Source of the DNA: Penium margaritaceum
Lineage: Eukaryota; Streptophyta; Zygnematophyceae; Desmidiales; Peniaceae
Assembly: GCA_023375785.1 (NCBI GenBank)
Contig: SZWC01001585.1
Location: 49,286 to 113,285, forward strand
Length of the DNA stretch: 64,000 nucleotides
Reading direction: 5' to 3'
The notes beneath the pieces are model-generated. The model worked only from the letters and a program-made list of their open reading frames with translations. It made no database searches and was not told where the DNA came from. The position numbers were made by a program, and so were the translations under genes. Every line of letters begins with the position of its first letter. Positions within the stretch are counted from its first letter, which is position 1. This document shows, one piece after another, positions 54,569-64,000 of this stretch.

Positions 54569-55053
54569 CTGCCATCAGACTGTGATGCTTTATCACGGAA
54601 GGAGGTAAACAGCTTGAACCAAGATGATGGGGAAGCAGTCCGATTCTTTCTGCCTCGCCGGCTCTTCCCCTCGAAGGGGATGAGTGGGGAGATAAAGAAC
54701 AAGTTGCATCTTATCTTTAGAGATTGCATGGCTGTCGAGAGATCCTCAAAGGGCATGAGCACAAAAGATTGTGCTTCAGCACCTCCAGCTCCAGCTCCTT
54801 CTTCTTTCTCTGCAGATCCTGGATGACAGTCACTGCATGGTTCAGCATGCTTGCCATGTCCCCGTGACCGTCCACCGCTTCTCGCAGCCTCCCGAGTGCT
54901 TCGCTGATGCGGTCTCGCCGTTGCCGCTCCGTCATGCTCTTGGCCTTGATCCTGTTGCTGATACCGTGGCTGCTGCCCTCACCAGGACCCCTTGGCATTG
55001 CTGATGCTGCTGCTACGGAGGCCTTGGGTTGGGAAGTTTCCTGGTGGATGGCA
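54569..55053 (-). repeat. assembly-type duplicate of the bHLH 3' end (gap n55054)
   Basis: This block is repeated at 55055-55540 with only a few base changes, across the single n at 55054. It re-encodes the bHLH domain (the frame from 55247 towards 54717 on the minus strand). Because the copy starts and stops at a gap and covers an arbitrary slice of the gene, it is best read as an unmerged contig overlap and not as a second gene. Confidence 0.85.
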
Positions 55054-55201
55054 NTGCCATCAGACTGTGATGCTTTATCACGGAAGGAGGTAAACAGCTT
55101 GAACCAAGATGATGGGGAAGCAGTCCGATTCTTTCTGCCTCGCCGGCTCTTCCCCTCGAAGGGGATGAGTGGGGAGATAAAGAACAAGTTGCATCTTATC
55201 T

Positions 55202-56489
55202 TTAGAGATTGCATGGCTGTCGAGAGATCCTCAAAGGGCATGAGCACAAAAGATTGTGCTTCAGCACCTCCAGCTCCAGCTCCTTCTTCTTTCTCTGCAG
55301 ATCCTGGATGACAGTCACTGCATGGTTCAGCATGCTTGCCATGTCCCCGTGACCGTCCACCGCTTCTCGCAGCCTTGCGAGTGCTTCGCTGATGCGGTCT
55401 CGCCGTTGCCGCTCCGTCATACTCTTGGCCTTGATCCTGTTGCTGATACCGTGGCTGCTGCCCTCACCAGGACCCCTTGGCTTTGCTGATGCTGCTGCTG
55501 CGGAGGCCTTGGGTTGGGAAGTTTCCTGGTGGATAGAAACGACTTGCCTCTTGGCCGGAACGTTTGAGTTGTCTTCTGCGACGCCCAGTGGACTGTTGCA
55601 GGCCGCCGCTCTCAAAGCAGCAGCATCTGTTGCCATTGCAGCAGATGATGTGCCACATGCAGGCTCTGATGGTGCACGGCGAACGACTTCAGCTCTCTCT
55701 GAATACTCCATCATACTCCAAGACCGCTTCGGCCTGCCTGCAGTGGAACCACCGCGGTAGGATGGTGCCACTGCTGTGTCTGATGCCACTGCTCCTGCTG
55801 CCCCTGCTCCCGTTGCTCCTGCTGCTGCTCCTGAAGGCTGCAGTGCTGCCAAAGTATCAGCCAGCAGCAGGCTGCCGCTGCTGCTCGTGATGTTGAGCTG
55901 CTGCTGCAGGACCCTTTGTCGAAGCATCACATGCTGTGACTCTACTTGCTCCTGCTGCAGCTGCTGCAACTTGGAAACTGCTATCAAATCCTCCGCAGCA
56001 GCAGACAGNCCTCCTCCCAAAGAAGGAAATCTCTGAAGGGGGCTGTTGACGCGGTCCGCGGTGCGAGGCGCAGACGGTCTAGGGCTACCCACGCTGGTCA
56101 GGCGGGGGGGCGTGGAAGGTGCTGAGAAGCTTCCCGAGGCAGCGCAGCGCGCAAGCTGCTTCTGGTGTTGACGGAAGGCTTCGGGGAAGCCCCCACAGGC
56201 GGGTTCAATGCGCTTGAGAGCACGTGAAGGAAATGAGATTTCTCTGTCGCTATCATCGCTCGCGCTTCCATCTTTCTCCCATGGTAGGTCAGCGTTCCAG
56301 GTGGCGCGCGAGCTCTCTGGCAAAACCTGAAGCGCAGGATCCTGGAAGCTTCCAGACTTTGGTTGTACTTTCCTCCGGTCATCCTCCGTAAAAGTAGATG
56401 CGCCAAGCTCAAGAATATTCTGCAGTAGTTCTTGACGCTGCAGCAGCTGTTGTGGGAGCGGCTGCTGCTGCTGCTGCTGGTGATCATTT

Positions 56490-56536
<47 letters not shown>

Positions 56537-56570
56537 ATGGTGCTGCTGCTGCTGCTGCTGCTGGTGATGG

Positions 56571-56638
<68 letters not shown>

Positions 56639-57109
56639 CTGCTGTTGCTGCTCCCGATTGAAGAAGTTGAGCGCTTCGGTTAGGATGCCCTCCTCCGCCT
56701 CGCAAAAACCGGGAGTGAGTGGGGGGAAACCCGCGAAGAGGGAGGCGGACAAGCCGCCCCATGCGTCCATGCATTGGTGCAACCGCTGTTGCTGTTGCTT
56801 GAGGCTCTTGCTTGCAGTGACGCCCTCAGCCCCCATTGAGTCACTGGGATTATCCGACGCGTCCTCGTGCTGCTGATCCTGCTGTTGGAGGGCGCCTCTG
56901 GGGTAGGTTACGTTCAGCTCTCGGAACTCCACGCCGCAGGACTGGAGCGCATCGTACACCGCGAGGCGGTCGCCCTCTGTCTGGTCGTGCCTGCGCATCG
57001 GGACTTCGGCGCCCAGATCAATGTCTCGTAGCGCTTCGCGCAGGAGACTCCCCGCGCCGCCAAACGGGAGGGGCGAAGCGAGCACGGTTGACCATTCGAA
57101 ATCGGTCAT
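55202..57109 (-). CDS. bHLH transcription factor with long polyglutamine tract
   Basis: A 635-residue protein reading from ATG at 57109. The frame is open further upstream to 57517, but MTDFEWSTVLASPLPFGGAG looks like a natural start and the upstream part is probably untranslated. Residues about 151-224 are Gln-rich with His triplets. At about 563-617 lies a bHLH-zipper domain: basic region SMTERQRRDRISEAL, loop DGHGD, helix 2 MASMLNHAVTVIQDLQRKKK, then a leucine-type extension ELELEVLK. The Glu and Arg that contact the E-box core are present, but the His typical of G-box binders is Lys. A nuclear DNA-binding regulator as a dimer. The subfamily is not assigned. One codon holds n56009. The 3' end may continue in another exon, since GAG-GTGCTG near 55260 could be a splice donor. 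Confidence 0.85.
56436..56655 (-). repeat. CAG microsatellite coding polyglutamine
   Basis: CTG/TGC on the plus strand, CAG on the coding strand, interrupted by CAT/CAC triplets that give His-His-His. About 70 codons long, inside the bHLH gene. The plus-strand Leu and Ala frames here are by-products. The length is likely to vary between individuals. Confidence 0.9.
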
Positions 57110-57556
57110 GGTGCGTTCCAGTCGCGCTCTGAGATAGACGGGAGGGGAGGAGGAGCTGTGCTTTTTTCCAAGCTCAGCGAAGAGGTGACGCGAGATCCTC
57201 GCGTGACAGCATGTGTTGCTGGTGTTTGTGTCGATGGTGAGAGCAATGTCTAACTTTAAAGGCAGTTTCACGTGCTCTCGGATTCTGCGCGTGGACCGTG
57301 AAACTTGAACGACGCTGACGGTGCTGGTTAAGTCGGAAGCAGGGCGGCACGGCTGCTTACGAAGTGCCAGTGACATGAGAGGAGGAATGCCTGGAGGCGG
57401 ATGCTCGAGGGCTAGCGGTCCAGACTCGCTGTCGTACAAATCAGGATAGCGTGGGGGAGAGATGAAAGCCACCACCGGATCTTGCCACTCCTTGCCGCAG
57501 GCGTTGGTCTCGGTCAAGCAGCTACTGTTTGCTCCTGCGCCACCTCACTGCTGACN
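57110..57556 (-). promoter_or_regulatory. 5' upstream/untranslated region of the bHLH gene
   Basis: The minus-strand frame stays open from 57517 to 57110, but its translation (TETNACGKEWQDP onwards) has no recognisable domain. The DNA is GC-rich as in the gene, so it may be 5' untranslated sequence or a longer N-terminus. Single-base gap at 57556. No TATA element can be named with confidence. Confidence 0.4.
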
Positions 57557-59400
57557 ACTTTTCCAAGATGAGGTTCTGGAACTTGGTCTCCGGGGCCTGA
57601 CTTGGTCCAGGATTCTTGCACGCGGGCTGTTAGAGGGTCGTGATGTTGTAGCCAACGGACCGATTCGGTTTCGCCGTTCATTGCTGGCAAGCAGCATTCG
57701 GGGTCAGGTCCGACGACCTTCCGATCGTTCTGGGCCAGGGCTGGGAATTGGTGGAGTACGATTATCCCCCACCCTCGAGTTCACTCACCCACCGCCAGTC
57801 GTCGATGGTTGTGGGCAGAGACGAGAGATGTGAGAGATGGACAGCAATCTCGCTACAAAGCGATGGCAGAAATAGAAAACGTCATTATCGAAACGCCTTT
57901 TAGCTAAAAGAAACCAATGTACCCAGAGGTCTTTGCCCATTGCATTCCACTAAGGCTGACGGACCCTTTTACATTTCAAATTCAACTCCATCTGACGCAA
58001 TTGTAAGAAAAACCTTTTTAAAGTCTATCCGTGATTCAAAAATCATTCCTTCAAAGTATTTCATACAATATTTATAAGAAAATCATCACTTACACCTACA
58101 CATACGTCCATGTCTATAAACGTATACAAGTAGATAAATGTGTACACCTATATGCATCCACCTATATGCATGAAGAAAAACACATGTATAAATGCATTTA
58201 AAAAAACATATCTTGACGAGAATACACACCTAAGAATAATTCTCTATGTGTATAGACAGATATATTTATAAACATATTTTTTCATACATGATGCAAGAGC
58301 ATCCTCATGCATGGCTAAAAGATCAATAAATTAATGAATCTAAATTTAATCACAAGGAAGTATATTTTTACATCTGAATGAATAAATAAACTATCATTCA
58401 TGCTTATATACACATTTTCTCTATTTTAAAAATAATACATGTATTTTTATACATCTTAATACACATATCTAAATATTAATCTGTCTATTTTCCTGAATCA
58501 AAATACTCTTTGCATATAAAAACTAAACTTTATAATTTCTCATTCTCTCCATGTGTTTTTCTTGACTGTGAATGTGGGAATGGATCTATAGATAATCAAA
58601 CATAGAATTTTATGATAACATGACAAAATAGCAATACATTGAATGGGAATGCTTTATCTATTATTTAACATCTCTCATATTTCTAAAGGATATATGAATG
58701 TGTCTCAAACTTATACGTCTATTCCCATACATTGAATCTTCAAACTGATGAATGCTTCTGAAGGCAGCTATGGTTGAGTACTTCTGTCCATATTATGAAA
58801 AAAAATCACAAATTAGATTTCTTAAAGAAACCCCAACGGTTCCAGACGAGGGTAATGGAAAATTAGCCACAAGGGCCCATTGAAATTCAGCTAAAAAAAG
58901 GAAGATTATAAAAGCCTAGAGTTATGATGTGAGCAACATATTTGCATCAACCACATTTTGAAGCACCCCCTCCCAGCCGTGGGCGTGGCACATAGTTTCT
59001 ACACGTGCCCTACATACGCAAAAACTAGTCCATCGCCAATGCGACTCGCTAGTCAAAACATGTCTAGGAAATCAAATAATTTATCTCATGCACAGAAAGT
59101 TAAACATGGTAGGGTAGCATTCCTCAAAGACGTGTATTGGGATGGATTCCATTCTATTCCAAATGGTCATATTCTAAAGAGATGGTATTTGTGTTGGAGT
59201 TCTGGTTAAAAACCCCTATTTCTGACTAGGGGCCTATGTATACTAATCCTTCATTACATTTGCCTCTTGGAAGTTTACTAACATGTATAAACATAATAAA
59301 TCACTATTTTATAAGTAACAAAATACAACTTTATGATGAAAACTAATTAATAATTCTCTACTATTTTAAAGATGTATTCAATGGTTTAAGGTCACCTAGT
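57557..59400. other. AT-rich intergenic DNA
   Basis: Composition drops sharply from GC-rich to AT-rich at about 57.85 kb. There are runs of TATATA/CATACA-like dinucleotide-biased sequence (58080-58330) and many short A/T runs. No reading frame above 85 codons and no recognisable motif. No tRNA or rRNA gene seen. Confidence 0.6.
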
Positions 59401-62060
59401 TCTTTCCTATGAGTATCTTAAGGGTACATTAGTCCTACATAGGATGTGATCAAGATCTAGACACGAATTAGAGTTCAATCTTTGCAGGCTAATACGACAT
59501 TTAGTTGTTTTTCTGAAAATTTGCGAGTGTCGCGAGTGTAATTCGCTCCGAGTCCATTGCCCCCCGCACCAATACATCGCAAGTGTACTTGGAGAGTGTC
59601 TTATGAGGTGTATCTTGCATACGCTATAAAAAGGTACACAAATGTATTTGTACATTTGTGCACAAAATAAGACCCCCTTGCGATACACTATTTGACACAA
59701 CCCACCCTAATACACTTCAACGAGGGGGGTGAAGGTGGGCAAACTGTCCCTAACCCCTTTGTAAGAACTTTGAAGTGTATCTGGAAAGAGTATTAGTAAG
59801 TGTAGCAAATAGACAACAAAAAGCATACATAAGTGTATTCTTTTGTAAAGTCATGAAAGTAAATACAAAGCGTTGATTTCGGTATCTCCAAAATACTCAG
59901 AAAAGCAATTAGTAACAACTCACTTACGTGCACAATTCATTATGGGCACTTTGTGAGCTATGAAACGAGGTCCAAATGGGTAGTCCCCCTCCCCCCTCTC
60001 TCGAGACACCACAAGTGTATTGAGGGAGTGTATCGGCGGATGTATCTTGCATATGCTAAAAAGTTTACACAAGCGTATTTGTACACTTGTGGCACCCCAA
60101 CAAGTACACCCTAAGGGGTAGTCCACCCCCCTCCCAAATCTCGTGATTGTATTGGGGAAGTGTATATGGGGGTGTATCTTGCATTCCCTATAAAATGTAC
60201 ACAAGTGTGTTTGTACACTTGTGTACAAAGTCGACCCCCTTCTAGATAAACAACCCAATATACTGCCCCAATACACTTTGAATTTGGGGGTGGACAGGGG
60301 GATGAGTTGTACCCACCCTCCCTGAAAATTGTGAATGGTCTCTAGCGAGTGTATCAATAAGTGTATCAGATAGACAACAACAAAAAAACACAAGTGTATT
60401 CTTTTGTGAAGACATGAAAGTAGTTAAAGAGCGTTTTTCTGGATAACTTGACGGTATTAAAAAAAGCAAAGAGTCGCTACTTGTTTACGCATATCATTCT
60501 CTATGAGTACTTAGTGAGAGATGTAACCACACCCGGACGAGTAGACCCCCCCCCTTTCCCCAAGATACCGTGAGTGTATTAGGGGAGTGTATTGGGGGGT
60601 GTATCTTGCATTCGCTAAAAAATGTACACAAGTGTATTTGTACACTTGAGTACAAAGTCGACCCCCCTCTAGATACACATCCAAATACACTTCCCCAATA
60701 CACTTCGACTTGGGGGTGGGACAAGATGTCCCCACCCCCTTGAAAGAAATGAAGTGTATATTGCAATGTATTGGTACTGGAAGCCGACATATAACCAAAC
60801 AATACACAAGTGTATTCTATTGTAAAGAATTTAAATTGGATATGCAACGTTGATCTAAAAATCTTGACAGTATTCAAAAAGTCAAAAACTCACTTCTTGT
60901 TTACGTGCATCATTCATTATGGGTACTATGTGAGCAATACAATCGCACCTAAATGGGTAGTCCCCCACCCAGGATGTCGTGATTGTATTGGGGGGTATAT
61001 TAGTGAGTGTATCTTGCATATGCTAAAAAACATACACCATTTTATTTGTACACTTGTGTACAAAGTCGACGCCCCTCCAGATACACAACCCTATACACTC
61101 CCCCAATACACCTCGACTTCAGAAAGGGGGGGGACGAGCTGTCCCCACCCCCCCTGAAAATTGTGAAGTGTAGCTTGCAAGTGTATTGGTAAGTGTAGCG
61201 GATAGACAACCAAAAGAATACACATGTGTATTCTTTGGAACAGACATGAAAACAGATACGCAACGTTGATATCTTCACGGTGTTAAGAAAAGCACAATGT
61301 AACTACTTCTTTACTTGCATCATTAACCATTGAAGACTTGTTGAGCAATGAATCGGTGCCCCCACGGGTAGTACCCCCCCCCCCCCCCACAGCAAGTCAT
61401 CTCGACTGTATTGGGGGAGTGTATTCGAAGTGTATCTTGCATGCTCTCAAAAGTGTACACAAGTTTATTTGTACACTTTTGTACTGAGTTGACCCCCTCC
61501 AAATACACTACACAATACATCCTCCCAATACACTTTGACTTCAAATGGGGAGGGGGGTGGTGACGACGACTTCCTCCCCCTCTCCCTCCCTCAAATGTGA
61601 AATGTGTATCTGGTGAGTAAATCGACAACTGTAGCGAGTAGACAACCACAAGAATACATATATGTATTCTTTGTAATAGGCAAAAATTGATTGTGATTGT
61701 CGATCGCTATCATCTAAACACATTTACGAAGAGTAGAAAAGTAAAAACTTGCAATGAAAATCAATGTGATATGGACACCTTGCAAACACATCCAACGGAT
61801 AGGAAGTTCATCCCCCCACCCTCCAAATGTTCTTGTGTATTGGGGGAGTGTATTGGGGGGTGCATCTTGCATGTGCTAAAAAGTTTTCAAAATTGTATTT
61901 GTACACTTGTGTAGTAAGTCGACCCCCCTCAGGTTACACTACCCAAAACATCTCCCCAAATAAAATTCTTGATAGGAGGGGGAGAAGGGGGGACTTCTTG
62001 CTAGACCATGCTTCCTACAGCTTGAACACATGGTCACCCATTTGGACGAAGAGTTTTTAC
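59400..62060. repeat. tandem array of ~420-bp units with inverted repeats
   Basis: The landmark TATCTTGCAT (or a close variant) recurs at 59611, 60042, 60175, 60602, 61010, 61433 and 61863: spacings 431, 133, 427, 408, 423 and 430. So there are about six units and one 133-bp partial duplication. Each unit has an inner palindrome-like pair TGTACACAAGTGTA / TACACTTGTGTACA and outer arms GTGTATTGGGGGAGTGTATT / AATACACTTCCCCAATACAC, able to form a hairpin of about 130 bases. A Cys/Tyr/Thr-rich minus-strand frame (for example 60877-60494) recurs in several units. No function assigned. Confidence 0.85.
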
Positions 62061-64000
62061 AATAGGTATGAATAGAACGGTACATATATGTGTCTTTTTC
62101 TATACTACAAAGATAAAATCATATCTTACAAAGTACAAAGGTACGTTCAGTTGCAGAAAAAAATTTGTATAAGTGAATTGAAAGAGATATCCTAGGATCT
62201 GTAGAAAGAATCAATTTTAACAAAATCCAGTTTGTAAGATAGTTCTGTGAAATTTTTGTAGTCATGTGCAGAGACGTTATGGTGTACATGATTGTAGCAA
62301 GACATTTCTAGGAAATTTTCTAGGTTGTTTTTGGAAGGATCATGACGATGTGTTTGAGTTTTGTACACTCATTGTAAAGTGTATGGATTTGGGGGGATAA
62401 GGCATAAATAATCTGTTGAAGAAGACGAATTGGTAAAATGAAGCATGTATGTTATGTTGAAACATCATGAGTGCTCTAATAAGAACTCTTTAGATTTTAC
62501 ATCACACAGACTTATATAAGAATTTGGGACTGAACATAGTCTTTGGAGCTCAAGTGAATTGCTAGATGCAACATCACGTCAAGAAAGGTTACTATAAGCA
62601 AGTCGAGGTGCTTTTTAAAAATTATAGCACCATTAAGAAGTTGATTGAGTTTTCTGAGGATTTCAATGCTTTTGTATTAGTTCTTCTAGAATGTGGATGA
62701 ATTGCATAAGTATATGCAAAACTCTTGTTAAAAATAGCAAAGATTAGCAAAATTGTACAGCATTCCATTGAGCACAAAATTCAACTTCGATGCACGGTAG
62801 GCCATAATGATCAGGTGAGAAATTACAAATGAAAGATGTTCAAGACTTGTGTATGTCACATATGTAGCACTTCTTACTCTTTTGTAATCATATAAGTACA
62901 GGACATAGGTCGATGCCAGCGTAAAGAGTTTCTTTTGTGTTAACTGATGACCTAAATGTTGTTTGAATTCCTATTATTAAGAAATGTGCCATCAATTTAC
63001 CAATCCTCTCGTCAGTTTGCCTCCTCAGACATTTTGTACGGATTTCTATAATCTTACACTCCATCCCTTAGTCCCCTTCAACAAGTGATAGTAAAATCCA
63101 CGTCTTTGCCATGGGTGAGATATTTTTTGTATTAAATAAGTTTGATTAGGCTCATCTAGAACACTCGGAGGAAAGTTATGATGTTGAGAAGGTGGAGCTT
63201 TCAAAATAGAGATGTCCAGAAAAGCTTGATCACAAATGGCCCAAACCATATAGGCTAAGGTTTTACACACCCCTATCCTCACACAATGAAAAACACTAAG
63301 GTTCTTTGGTTACATCTAGTTTGTCTAGCCTTAGATATTATGAAAATCACATCCACGGACTTCTATTGCCACTATGTCATGTGAACTATTCCAACCTGTC
63401 TACGTACGGAAATGTTTCAAAGATCTCCTTAAACGGAATGTTTACTAATGCTGGGGACACCAAAGAGTTTTATGTGAATTTTTCCATCGGTGAAGTTACC
63501 ACCAAGTGAGAGCCATATGGCTTAGAAAACCATACATACAAATGTATTTGTGCCCTTTTGAAAGTTTCATTTTATTTTCTTTATGGTCTTAACTTTCACC
63601 CAATTCTTGCTTTGTAGAGAAACTTCAAACTCGAAACACTACGTCTAAATAAACGATTGAACTCTTTCATGATTCTCTTTACTCTCTTTCCTTTTTTACA
63701 TAGCTAGTTTTCTTAAATCTGAGCTTTTGTGTTTAAGTTAAATCCATGATGCATTTTAGTATTCTCTTCCATCTTAGGTAATGATTGGCCTACTCTAAAA
63801 GGAGAGACCACATTTTGGCTGATAGACGCAAATTGATGCCCATTTTCTAAGTTTAAAACAGACTTGTAAACTCTTTTGAAGTCTTATGCATTTATGGAAA
63901 CAAGAGTGAATTTTGGAAAAAAATGATGCCACACTGCATGACGGATTTTTCCACTTATCGGAGCATCCAATTGGTTTGATCGGTCCTATATCTGTCTACA
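62061..64000. other. AT-rich intergenic DNA, no gene recognised
   Basis: AT-rich sequence with short open frames only (for example 63046-63282 minus, 63306-63509 plus), none with a motif I recognise. The string GTGTATGGATTTGGGG near 62380 faintly recalls the array units to the left. Nothing else stands out. Confidence 0.55.

Noticed and set aside
54717-55247. Second bHLH gene in tandem
   Set aside because: Near-identical copy flanked by a single n; read as a contig overlap.
56398-56683. Poly-Ala and poly-Leu plus-strand frames
   Set aside because: By-products of the CTG microsatellite; the CAG (Gln) reading lies in the open bHLH frame.
59400-62060. CRISPR-like array
   Set aside because: The units are about 420 bp and the DNA is plant-like nuclear; no short repeat/unique spacer pattern.

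Overview
This is a eukaryotic nuclear window, most probably from a land plant or close streptophyte relative with a large, repeat-rich genome. Four things support that. Six degraded Ty1/copia LTR retrotransposons use a tRNA-iMet primer site (TGGTATCAGAGC and variants). There is a plant-style bHLH transcription factor gene with a long polyglutamine tract. Coding density is very low. Many in-frame stops are TAG where a sister copy has CAG or TGG, as expected from cytosine deamination in methylated repeats. I cannot name the species. Five single-base gaps (n) are present, and three are flanked by near-identical duplicated sequence, so parts of the window are assembly overlaps and not biology.

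Layout. 1-6041: truncated minus-strand copia copy A3 (about 1778-4080), an isolated primer site of a further element near 1661, triplet and GA repeats, and unassigned DNA. 6042-22879: minus-strand copia element B2, whose leader is split by plus-strand element C1 (13282-20924). 22880-28736: minus-strand element A2 with both LTRs incomplete. 28738-54060: plus-strand element C2, split in its RNase H domain by B1 (35314-52904), which is itself split in its 3' LTR by A1 (43935-52557). This three-level nest can be read to within a few bases. 54061-57556: a minus-strand bHLH gene. 57557-64000: AT-rich intergenic DNA carrying a tandem array of about 420-bp units with internal inverted repeats (about 59400-62060).

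Three related copia families recur (A, B, C), each seen at least twice. All have the order LTR - primer site - long leader - gag - protease - integrase - linker - reverse transcriptase - RNase H - polypurine tract - LTR. None is intact: every copy has stops and frameshifts, and five of six protease active sites are damaged. All three have 0.9-1.8 kb leaders rich in GCN/CAG triplets. In family A the leader holds an extra open reading frame upstream of gag (45544-46086). It encodes an alanine-rich protein with a hydrophobic, membrane-like C-terminal half, and its frame, hydrophobic profile and stop position are kept in copy A3. Family B has a 36-bp coding minisatellite between integrase and reverse transcriptase. 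The upstream frame of family A is the best candidate for something undescribed.

The only host gene I can support is the bHLH factor. Everything else is mobile-element debris or unassigned DNA.
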